Source: Pollenia angustigena | Taxonomy: Eukaryota > Arthropoda > Insecta > Diptera > Polleniidae | Length of the DNA stretch: 64,000 bases | Assembly (NCBI GenBank): GCA_930367215.1 | Contig: OV884056.1 | Location: 316,354,709 to 316,418,708 of the forward strand | Direction of reading: 5' to 3' | Part shown: in pieces, positions 1 through 10,412 of the stretch | How positions within the stretch are numbered: the stretch's first letter is position 1 | Layout: each line of letters begins with the position of its first letter | Position numbers and translations under genes: made by a program | Notes under the pieces: generated by a model | The model's database searches: none | Seen by the model: only the letters and a program-made list of their open reading frames with translations | Told to the model about the DNA's origin: nothing

Positions 1-130
1 TTTGGTTACTCGATATCGAATGCTAGCATCTCAAATTACGATACATTAATTCGATATCGAGTGTCATGATACCAAAATAAAAAATTTCGATTAATTTTGC
101 TCGATATCGTATGCGGCGATTAGACCCCAG
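1..130 (+). mobile_element. MITE with ATATCGA hairpins, right part, cut by window edge
   Basis: This matches, in inverted orientation, the left part of the complete copy at 13110-13357, including the end GATTAGACCCCAG. Confidence 0.75.
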
Positions 131-139
131 ATTTAATGA

Positions 140-200
140 AAAAGTAAACTTTTAATTTTTTGTTAGTAAGGACCTTTTGCGTTTTAGGCGATGATATGTT
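140..200. repeat. Solo end of the TATCGTNACCTAAAA TIR family
   Basis: TAGTAAGGACCTTTTGCGTT and GATGATA resemble the right terminal repeat of the elements at 31476-32187 and 52797-53171. No partner end is seen nearby. Confidence 0.45.
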
Positions 201-607
201 ATTTTCTTATTAATTCCAGTGATCGCGCTTATATCTTTGATAGAATTACTTACAAGTTAAAGTTTCATCAGTTTCGTTTTATTAAAAAAAATTAGTTTTT
301 GAAGAAAACAATATTTAAAATATTTTGAAAGAGTGAATGAAATATTAAGAAACACGTAATGGAATTCGAATTTAAATTTTATTAACTTTACATTTAACTA
401 TACTGTCGAAAATTCAAAACCCTTCACCAGGATTTTCTTATTGCCAGAAAAACGGACTAGTTTTCTTCTGCGACAATAGACTACATTATGGTTAATATGT
501 TCATTCTTGGAATCTAGAATAAATTTTTGGTTACAATTATAGCTGTGACGAATTTTGAACTATAAACCGTCCTTATATTCTTTAGATGATACAGACCTGT
601 TCTTCTA
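201..607. other. AT-rich intergenic DNA
   Basis: I see no gene and no recognisable repeat in this stretch. Confidence 0.6.
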
Positions 608-798
608 ATCACTTGAATTCAAATCACGTGATTTTAAATAAATGTGCCTTTTAAAATCACACGTGTGAATGTAAATTTTCTATTGCCGAAAGCATAGCGA
701 GAAACACACAAAAACGGTGTTATTTTCAGAACACCACAATATCACACATGTGATTTTAAAAGCACGTGTTGTGAAATCACGTTGAAATCAAATTGAAA
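608..798. mobile_element. MITE-like inverted repeat with CACGTG/CACATGTG motifs
   Basis: The two halves are imperfect reverse complements (AATCACGTGATTTTAAA on the left, TGATTTTAAAAGCACGTG on the right). There is no clear target duplication. Confidence 0.5.
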
Positions 799-1245
799 AT
801 GGGGCGAATCGGTCCATAATATCATATAACCCACATACAAGCTGCTTTCCGGAATGGGGTCTTTGTGCCCACCATCAAACCAATTTTAATGAAATTTAAA
901 ACATAGATAGATCCAAACATATTTATATGGATACAAAGCTATGAATTTTTTTGAGAAATAGGATCACGAGGGGAGATAGAGGTCAATATCTAACTTTCCG
1001 AAACAATATAACAGATTTTAATGAAATTTAAAACATATACGCATAAATAATATTCGACACAAAGAAGTTTACATGAATCCGAACCTCATAACATAATACA
1101 CTCAGGTCTCGCTTTATGCGATAAATGCGTTCCAAAAAAAAACGCATAAAAATATTTTTTTTCTATGAAGTTTATTTGTCGAGTTACGCGGTGTTAAAGT
1201 GCTCCCGTTTTCAAAAAAATGTTTTTTTAAATTATTATTTCAAAC

Positions 1246-2317
1246 CAGTGTTCGAAAATAAACACTAAATATCGTTTCTTAATGTTCGGTTCGGTAGATT
1301 TGTGGAAAACACAAAGGGCCTGTTCGTAAATGCATCACTGCAGTACATCACACAACCAAACATTGCTTTGCACGGCCAATTTAAGTATGCTGTTAATCTT
1401 TTTTGGCAGAAGCCATTTCTCCACTCCGTATTTAAAACTTGGTTGTGCGTCATCTGCTTAAGCAAAGTTTTTTAGGGCATTTAAATTTTCATTTGCAGCG
1501 CAGTGATGCATTTACGAACAGGCCCAAACACTATTAGTCATTAATCATTAAAAAAAATAACGTTTCCCTGTTAGTCATCTTTCGAACACAAAAATATTAC
1601 TGTTTTTATCAAACTCAACAAAAGATGTGAACATTTAATTCCGTTCGGTTTTTTTTGAAAATCCACAAACTTCAATGTGTTCGGTTCGGCTCGTAATGTT
1701 CGTCGTTTTTGGCTGATAAAAAAAAAACCAAAAATTTTTTACAAAAACAAAATACACACACGAAAAAAACATTATAGAACATTAAAATATAATGTTTGTC
1801 TACAGTATCACTACAATTGTTCTGTTTTTTAACGAAGAACCGAACATTATATAATGAACAAAGTTGCTGACGAAGCTTGGCTTAATAGGAATTAGATAGT
1901 TTAATGTGGATGAGTGGATACTAAGTGGACGGTAGGCGCAAGCCACAACAGTTTGATATAAGCCGAGAATAGGATGCTTGTTGAACCAACTTTGCTAATC
2001 AATGCTTTATAAATTTTAAGCTTTCGCTTGGAAATATTATAAAGGAATCAGCGTGACGTTGAGACAAAGAGAAATAAAAGAATAAGTGCTTGTTTAAATT
2101 CAATATGCGATTTTATTTTAGCTCACCGTAGGAGTTTTTTGTAAGGTTACAATGAGTTAGAGACTTTAAGATTAGGTTGGTTTGATTTGAAGGCTTGAAA
2201 ATAGTTACGAACGTTATTAAGGGTTGTGTAGGTCTACACAATCACTAAAAAAGTAGATATCATTCCTGGGTGTGTGAGCCGAACGTTAAATAATGTACTG
2301 TTTATTTTCGAACACTG
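1246..2317. mobile_element. hAT-like non-autonomous element, 1.07 kb
   Basis: The inverted termini are CAGTGTTCGAAAATAAACA. They are flanked by a perfect 8-bp target duplication TTTCAAAC (1238-1245 and 2318-2325). CAGTG ends and an 8-bp duplication are hAT hallmarks. No transposase frame remains. A smaller MITE is nested at 1316-1525. Confidence 0.85.
1316..1525. mobile_element. 210-bp MITE nested in the hAT-like element
   Basis: Perfect 26-bp terminal inverted repeats start GGGCCTGTTCGTAAATGCAT. The interior has no coding sequence. Confidence 0.8.
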
Positions 2318-2726
2318 TTTCAAACTAAAAACTAATCAAACGAAAAAAAATTTAAAAAGAAAATCGATTGATCTTAAAATAAAAAAAAGAATTAATTTGA
2401 AAAAAAAATTGTTTCATCTGTAAAACCGGAAATGACCAATTTAATCAAAAATTGGCCTTTAGTGTCCTTGTCATGATGTAAAAGTTTTATTATGGGACCT
2501 CTATTACTCGTTCATGTGGCTATTAAAATGTTGTACCGTAAAAAACAGAAAAGAACGAGTTTAAATTTAAATTTTTCTAACTTCCACCTAATTTTTGATT
2601 CAAATTTTACCGAAATTAGCCTTCGTTGTAAAACTAATATTATGTGCTGTTCTTCATAAGTTTAAAAACACTCATACATACACATCGGCTATGCATATAA
2701 AAAACCCCAAAATAAAACAAACTATA

Positions 2727-2870
2727 AGTGCCGGTTCACACACGTCACTTTTGACTCGTCAAGTCTTGAGCATTTAGGAGAGAAGGGAAAAGAGAATGCC
2801 ATTTCTTTTCCCCACTCTCCTAAAAACTCAAGACTTGACGAGTCAAACTTGACGTTTGTGAACCGGCACT
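2727..2870. mobile_element. Palindromic MITE, about 62-bp arms
   Basis: The element starts AGTGCCGGTTCACA and ends with its near reverse complement TGTGAACCGGCACT. A GACTCGTCAAGTCTTGAG block lies in each arm. It would fold into one long hairpin. Confidence 0.75.
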
Positions 2871-3044
2871 AACGATTATATCAGTGATGCAAACTTGGTT
2901 TAATTCAAGAAAGTTAAAAAAGCTTAAAATCCATCCAAAATGTCAAAAACCGTAAAAATTAAAAAAAAATCGTAAATTTAAAAATCGCATAAATTTGAAC
3001 CCGAATAAAACGAGACCTGAGTGAAGCTGGAAAAAAATTTTTTT

Positions 3045-3295
3045 TTTCATACAGGTGATTTTTCATATGTGATGAAATTCGAAGGATTTTAAAATCTATT
3101 TCTGAATTATAGTCTTAAATTTTCGTTCAGAATACACTTCAGTTAACGTATATAATATACAATTTGAAAGAATAAAGACTGGAAATAAAAGGAATATGCA
3201 TTTAAAATCCATTTCAAAAGATACTGAAAACGATATTTTCGGTTTCAAATCGTATCGTTTTTAAAATCAATTTTCATCACATACCTGATAAAATT
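3045..3295. mobile_element. MITE, copy 1 of the ACAGGTATGTGATG family
   Basis: This shares over 200 bp with 47704-47940, including GAAGGATTTTAAAATC and GATATTTTCGGTTTCAAATC, and ends CATCACATACCTGAT, the inverse of its start. Confidence 0.7.
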
Positions 3296-4423
3296 AAAAT
3301 GACAGACAAAAGATGCCAATTCAGTCAGTGAAGACATTGATATAAACAGAATTAGTTTTTGAAAAAAAATTTCACATAGCACAGTTTGAATATAAGCCTT
3401 CGTCATTTTCAAATCTGTTATACATTCCAAAAATTCAAAAATTACTTTCACAAAAAAAAATTCGCTTAACTCTCAAGAGATTTTAAAAAATTTTATACAA
3501 TTGAAAAGATATTGAAAACATTAAAAAAAAAAACTATTTCTCTACCAAAAATTTTTGTGTTTATTTATTCTTGTTTTCTGAATGACGTGAGATAATTGTA
3601 TTTGATGTGAACACAATAAAACTATGTACATATGAATAAGTACATGATGTACTTATGCCGCTTTACAACGGAAATATTTATATGTACTCTTTTTGCCAAA
3701 AAAGATTTAACAAAATCAGTTGTGCGGGAATTGCAGCGAAGTTCACATCGAGCATCATAAGAAAAAGTCAAACGGAACGTTTGCTAGACAAGATTAACAA
3801 AAAAAAAAAACAAGAGCAAACCAGAAAAAAGCTTATGCAAGGCCAAAAAAAGTTGAAATTAATTTCAAACTTGTAAGAAAAAGAAGTTCTGAAATAAAAT
3901 AATTAAAAAATAAACGCTAGTTTAAAAAATATTTAATTCAAATTAAACAAATATTAACTGTTGTAAAAAAACAAGGTAGATACAAAATATTTGAAAATAT
4001 TTAAAACAAAGAAAAAGACCCTTGCAAAATATATTTTTAGTAACAAGGAAAAATGGATTGAAAACTATTCAATTTATAAAGAATAAAAAAAAATTGTTAA
4101 TAACTTAAAGATTTAATTTCAAATTATTAACTTGAAATAACAATAGTTTGTTTAAATTAAAAAATTATAAAAAATACTCAAAATCTGATACTTCTTAAAA
4201 GAATATTAAATAAAAGATTTTTATGACAACTAACTAACAACTTGATTAGAATTTAAAAATCTTAATTGTTTATTAACTAATAATAATGGGTAAATATATT
4301 AAAACAATTAATTTATTTAGATCTAAATCATGAGATGTCTTTTTTATGTTTTGGGCTTTTTTTTTTGTTTTTTGCAAAAGCATGTCTGTAAATAGATGAA
4401 CAAATGAACGCTTTTAGTTTTTG
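3296..4423. other. AT-rich intergenic DNA
   Basis: Short Lys/Asn-rich frames occur here but look like chance translations of A-rich sequence. I see no gene or repeat. Confidence 0.6.
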
Positions 4424-6062
4424 TATTGGGTGATTTTTTAAGAGCTATAGGAAAGTTAAAAAAAAAACACATAAAATTCAGAAAAATGCGTGAAATCTTT
4501 ATTTGAATCGATAGTAAAGTCCATATAATTTAATGTTTGAAGATTATTTCATGTTGACCGTGACTGCGCCTTAAATGGTCCATCCGCTTAGTCCCATTTT
4601 TGCAAATTCTTTCCAACATTTCGGCCGGTATCTCATGAATAAATGCTTCAATGTTGTCTTCCAATGCGTCAATTAAAGCGGGCATGTGTGTATAGACATG
4701 AGCTTTAACATAGCCACACAAAAAATAGTCTAAAGGCGTTAAATCTAGGCGGCCAATTGACCGGTCCCGAACTTGAAATAAAATGTTCACCGAACTCGCC
4801 TCTCAAAAGTCCATTGTTAAGCGTGCTGTTGGGCATGTGGCACCGTCTTGTTGAAACCACATGTCATGCAAGTCAAGCTCTTGCATTTCACTTAACATTT
4901 ACAGTTACGTTACGATTCCACCAGCCCATAAACCGCACTGAACTGACTTTTTATAAAAGGGTATATATAACTTTGTCATTCCGTTTGTAATTTCTACAAT
5001 ATTGATCTTAGACCCTATAAAGTATATATATTCTGGGTCCTTATGAAAAGCGAAGTTCAAATCCGGTTGTCCGTCTGTCCGTCTGTCTGTTGAAATGGGT
5101 TTTCCGAAGCCCCCAGATATGATGGGGACTTGGTTGGGGTATCTTTATGTCAGGTATTCTTATTATAATTTTGCTATTGAAATTCAGCCAGATCGGTCCA
5201 CAAATGGCTGAGATATGAGCAAAAAACCACGACTACCTCTAATTTTTTCCAAAAATCCCTTGTGGTTGTTGTATTTTTATTACTTTTTGCTGTATATCTG
5301 GGGAACGGCAAAAGCCAAAGTTTCCAAATTGGGTACACACATTTAGGTTACCAATACACACCATCCTACTGAATGTGGGCGGGATTGGAGAAGTGGGCGT
5401 GGTACCTCCCGTACAAAAAAAATTAAAAATTGTATAAAAACCTAAATTTTAAGCCTGCCATATGTCCTATGGATATGACTTATACACCAAAATATCGGAA
5501 ATTTTTAGTAGAACATATTTTATAAAAAACTCTGGAAAATCGGTTCAGATACAAAAAAGTTATGACCAAAATTTTTTTTTTTTAATACCCACTTTCGGGA
5601 ATCATAGATCTCCCCGAGTCCAAGCTTTATAACTAAACTAAATGGTAAATTTCTTCTTTAACACGTTGGTATATAAATCTGTTAAAAAATGGCTGAGTTA
5701 TCAGCAAAAAACCACGACTACCTCTAATTTTTTAAAAAAAATCCCTTGTTGTTGTTGTATTTTTATTACCTTTTGCTGTATATCTGGTGAACGGAAAAAG
5801 CCAAATTTTCCAAATTAGGCACACACAATAAGGTTGTCAATACACACCATCCTACAAAATGTGGGCGGGATTGGAGAAGTGGGCGTGGTACCTCCCGTAC
5901 AAAAAAGATCAAAAACTTCATAAAATCCTGAATTCGTGCACTGTTATATGACCGATGGTTACACCTTATATATCAAAAGACCGCAAATCTTTAGTAGAAA
6001 ATATTTTCTGAAAATTTCGGAAAAATCGGTTCAGATGCAAAAGTTATGGCCAAAATAAAACT

Positions 6063-6222
6063 GTTAAACGTATAAGAATTATAGCAACAGTTCTACTTGT
6101 AACAAAATGTAAAAATGTGAGATGAGATAAACCCACTGTTGTTTATTGTTGATGTGTTTGGTTCAAGCTTTGATATCGTACAAGTAGAACTGTTGCTATA
6201 ATTCTTATACGTTTAACAGTTA
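6063..6222. repeat. Inverted repeat inside repeat A
   Basis: ACTGTTAAACGTATAAGAAT on the left and ATTCTTATACGTTTAACAGT on the right form a perfect stem of about 40 bp. The right arm continues into a copy of repeat 'G'. Confidence 0.75.
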
Positions 6223-6410
6223 ACAGTTTAGTTTAATATCTTTAGTTTGTCTAAAATCTTTATGGATGAAGTTTCCTGATGATCTGGCCTAAGCAACCAG
6301 TGAAATGCATAGGAATAGCTTATCCCATCAACAATAAATTTCAAGTGTTTTTGTCAAGAATAAAAACTGGGAATTAAGCACGAATAGCAAAATCTTTTGA
6401 AACTAAAATT
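6150..6410 (+). repeat. Dispersed repeat 'G', copy 1
   Basis: This shares the block GATGATCTGGCCTAAGCAAC, then CAGTGAAATGCATAGG and AAAAACTGGGAATTAAGCAC, with copies at 10690-10970, 11530-11900 and 41345-41620. Confidence 0.7.
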
Positions 6411-7508
6411 TTTTTTATTAAAATACCCATTTTCGGGAATCATAGATCTTCCCGAGTCCAAACTTTATAACTAAAGTTAATGGTAATTTTAATGATATTC
6501 AAACAACGTTCCTTCATGGTTTAGTTGTCTAGGGGGTGTGTTAAGTTAGAAACTGTGAGTTCTCTGGTTCGAATCTTGTTTTTTTTAAAAATAAAAATTT
6601 TTTTTTTAATTTTTTTTTATGTTCTAAAAACTATTTAAAAAAAAATATTTACCAGTTTTCGCTTTTTAAATTTAATTTATAATGAAGTTTAAAGTATTAT
6701 AAATATGTACATATGTATGTATATGTAAAAATTATTTAGTTTTTGTCTAGTTGCTCTGTATTCTGCTCCCACAATGGTGAAGGGTATATAAGATTCGGCA
6801 CAGCCGAATATAGCACTCTTACTTGTTCTGGATGCATTGGTAGCTCTTGCAATGCTTCTGGCTGATCTTCACTCCAAAATCGACAATTCTGCTTATTAAC
6901 GTACCCATTGAGCCAAAAATGAGCTTCGTCGCTGAACACAATTTTTCGATAAAAAAAAAGTGGATATTCGGTCAACTTTCTAAGAGCCCATTCACCAAAA
7001 AATTCTACGTTGCGGTAGGTCGTTCGGCTTCAATTCCTGCACCAGCTGTATTTTGAAAGGCTTCACACCTAAATTCTTCCGCAATATTTTCCACGTTGTT
7101 GAGTAACAGAGGCCCAATTGCTGCGAACGGTGACGAATCAATAATTGATGGTCATCATTAACACTGGCCGATACAGCTACGATATTTTCTTTACTTCGCA
7201 CTCTACGGAAGCGTGTTGGTAAATGTAAATTTGGTGCGAAATTTAGTCACAATAGCCCGAATAGCCGCTTCAGTGGGTCGATTAAACTGACCATAAAATG
7301 GAAGAAGCGCGTGATGAACTTTCTTAACAGAGCACGCATTTTGATAATAAAATTCAATAATTTGCAAGCGTTGTTCGTTTGTTAGAGGATTCATGGTTAA
7401 ATTATAGACCAAACTGAAGATGTTTGACAGTGAAACAAAACACGAAACGTGCGTCAGCTGTTTAAACCAGTGTTGCCAAAAAGATAATAGCTAAAAAATC
7501 ACCCGATA

Positions 7509-8189
7509 CTTTTCGCTGTTAGAGAAAATTCTTATTAGACATTGACAATTACTTTTGCCTGTGCAAAAAATTAAACATATCTTTATCCGAAGCATGTCAA
7601 ATTCTTTAAACATTTTGTATTTTAATATTCATGTTTTTTGTACAAAATTTACATTTTTCCTTAATATTTAGTTCTACTAAAGAAAAGTTTATTAACCAAA
7701 TAAATTTAATTATTTTTAGAGGATCTAGTAAGTACAACAAGAAATGAGAATTATTTTCAAAGTTTTTTTCTTCTTTCAACTAAATAATGTCAACCTCTAA
7801 ACTAAAACATTAGAACCTCATAACTTTGAAATTGATTCAAACAAAATAAAATTGTATGTACCTACTTTCAAATTTATTCTTATAAGAATTTCAACGTTGA
7901 ATTCGAAACAATAAAATTTTTATAGGAATAACATCAAATAGACTTTTCTTAAATCCCTTTTGTAGGTTGCTATCCAAAATATTGTTTGTTTTACGAACTA
8001 AAGTTAATTTTAAATCCGACATCTTTTACTGTAAATGTACAGCACGATCACCAATACAAACACGAGTATTTAGAAAAAAAATTGCAGTACCTGTCTTGGC
8101 CTTAAATACATATTTTAAAATTCTTTGCCAATACAAATATCTGCAACCAAAGTTTATTTATTTAATTAAATTTCTATTGAAAACCAAAC
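7509..8189 (+). promoter_or_regulatory. Upstream region of the F-box/LRR gene
   Basis: This AT-rich stretch must contain the promoter and 5' UTR for exon 1a if that exon is used. I cannot point to a specific core promoter motif. Confidence 0.4.
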
Positions 8190-8276
8190 ATGGATAATTG
8201 GAATGTTTTAGCAGCACAGACCTCATCATCGGCCATAGGAAGAGATGACATTAATATACAATCCAAAGAGAAATTA
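8190..8276 (+). CDS. F-box/LRR gene, alternative first coding exon 1a
   Basis: ATG at 8190 sits in a good context (CAAACATGG). It is followed by 29 codons without a stop and by a strong donor, GTGAGT, at 8277. The exon ends in phase 0, matching the phase-0 acceptor at 19321. It adds a short polar N-terminus (MDNWNVLAAQ...) ahead of the F-box. No domain is visible in it. Confidence 0.72.
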
Positions 8277-10379
8277 GTGAGTATTAAAAAAAAAACTTGT
8301 AAATAAAATTAATAAAAATTCTTTGCTGCTTATTTTGAAAAGTTTTTCTTTTTGCTTTGTGCAATTTTCTATACAAAACAATTTTTAAAGTCAATACAAA
8401 AAGTTTTGAAATAACAAGGCACAGCTGATCATCGTTTTTTATCAAAAACTACATATGTAGATACATTGTATCATACAATCTCTTTCTTTTCTCTTCATTA
8501 AAACATCTTTATGCTCATTAGTCTTACTAAATTTAGAAAATGTATGCTCACAGTTAGTCAAAGTATTTTGGAGATTCCTTGCAGTAATAGTGCCTTAGTA
8601 TTAAATGTGTTCGGTTCGGTTCAATACTAATTGAAACAATACGTTTTACATAAGAATTTTTATACGAAAAAAGCGAAAAAAGATTGATAACTATTTTGTT
8701 AATTTTTACCCATATAAAATTATAAAAATCTTGTGAAAGTTAAAATAATCGTAATGGATTTATCCACAGATATTTGGGGTCAATTGGCTGTAGAAGCTTC
8801 ACAGGTGTATCTATCGGATGGTACAGTTCGTAGCCCCTTCGCAAACACGGTATTTGATTTTTTTTTTGTTGTTTTATAAATAATAAAGGGGTCAAGTTTA
8901 AAATAACAGAATTTTAATTTTTTTAATTCTTTTTGAAAATTTTTAGAATTGGATTTACTTTAAATATCACAATTAAAGTTTATATTTTATTACATTATTT
9001 TAAAATTTTTCTTTTCGAAAGTCTATTATTAGAATAAAGCAAAAAAAATTTTTGGAGCATACATTTTAAATGAAACCCGCATGTACACACATTCAAAAGA
9101 ACGAAAGAAAACAAAGCAAAAAAACATCATTTTCGTTTTCAAAACACAAACAAAAAAATTATATTGAAAATTAGAGGTTGTGCTACAAAAAATTCTATTA
9201 GCACAAAAATTGCATTTATTTCGAATATTTGAAATTTTCTTGTAAAAAAAAAAATCAAAAATTAATTTTTAAAAACCCGTTATTCCTTTTACACGGATCC
9301 AGTTAAAACTAAATAATACAAAAAGGCGAATTTAACTTGAGCTTAATCTACATACACATACATTCATACATATAAATAACATGTGCAATAATGATGTGCC
9401 TTCCCTGTAGTTCATGTGGCTGTCTCCGAGCTGGTTATAATACTAGCGCCTTTATGACACAACCAGTCCGAATGCTAGCCATATGACTGGCCAATTTAAC
9501 AAGGGGATGTCTTACGAGGGGGTAAATTGTCACTAAGAGGCCACAAAAAGACAGTTCATAAGCCGGTTCTTCTTGGTCTACCCTTAGCTGTCTCCTTATA
9601 CCAACCATAAATCTGCTTTTCTGATTGTGTTGTCATACGTTCTGTTTATCTCTCTAACTCTCTCATATAATGAACAAAATGCTCAATGACATAATCACCC
9701 TTATTCTATTTGGCGTCGGATATAACAACGGCAATTTTAAGGCAACGGCAATTCTTATCAAAGACAACATCAATTCTATGTTAAATTGGTATTTTGTAAG
9801 AGTATTATGACGCCGTTGACTATTTATCGATAATGTTAATAAAATACAGCACACATCTCTAATATTAAAATCATCTGATTCATTTTGTTTACTTTTTTTT
9901 ATAAGAAAAAAAAATCTGTGCTGTTTATGCAAAATTTTAAGTTAAATAAAAATTAGTTTGTAAAAAAAATAATGTTTAAATAAAATGTTTTTTTTATTAT
10001 ATTAAATATTCCCAAGTGCCTAATGGATTTTTTTAACCTTTTTAAGATTTGAAAGTTATTTTCGGCTGAATAAACTTTCTTTTAAACATGTGTTGGAAAT
10101 AGTAGAGCCTCATTTAAAAAGGGAACGTTTATTCCAAACACAATATATTTGCAGCAACATTGCGTTTTTTGTCCCAGGGATCGTACAAGCTCAGCGTTGG
10201 AAATTTTTTCAACTTTTGACTGTCCCAGCCACAAGTTTAAAAATTTTGTCTGAGACTCTGGAAGTCATGAAGAGAGAACTTTGTCCACAATGGATAAATT
10301 AAAGTGGCATTTCTTTGAAAAGCAGCATTTCCAGATGTAATTGGCTGTATGGACGGAACCCACATCAAAATTTTAGCTC

Positions 10380-10412
<33 letters not shown>

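Larger units (their letters stand above)
4951..6826 (-). mobile_element. Dispersed repeat 'A', copy 1, inserted in the mariner transposase
   Basis: On the - strand it begins CAAGTAAGAGTGCTATATTC with the hairpin TATTCGGCTGTGCCGAATC, and it ends GGGTATATATA...TATAAAA. Landmarks shared with copies at 49349-50454, 58055-58992 and 59721-60930 are GACCCTATAAAGTATATATA and a GTCCGTCTGTC tract. Copies 1 and 4 also share internal blocks with GTGGGCGTGGTACCTCCC. The transposon class is unknown, and no coding capacity is seen. Confidence 0.7.
4530..7394 (-). pseudogene. Broken mariner-type transposase
   Basis: The N-terminal helix-turn-helix part (MNPLTNEQRLQIIEFYYQNA) begins at 7394. It continues after frameshifts near 7203 and 6990 as RSQQLGLCYSTTWKILRK and IVFSDEAHFWLNGYVNKQNC, which holds the first catalytic Asp. 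The dispersed repeat enters directly after MHPEQ. Coding resumes near 4935 with QCGLWAGGI, MWFQQDGAT and LTPLDYFLCGYVKAHVY, and ends near 4530. Several frame breaks mean it is inactive. The family is known as a cut-and-paste DDE/D transposase targeting TA. Confidence 0.88.
4426..7506 (-). mobile_element. Tc1/mariner-superfamily element, disrupted
   Basis: The termini TTGGGTGATTTTTTA and TAAAAAATCACCCGA are inverted repeats flanked by TA on both sides (4424-4425 and 7507-7508). The element carries a broken transposase on the - strand and is interrupted at about 4951-6826 by a different dispersed repeat. Confidence 0.85.

Noticed and set aside
3655..3876. 73-codon Lys-rich frame as a small gene
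   Set aside because: Its composition follows the A-rich DNA. There is no domain and no supporting gene structure.
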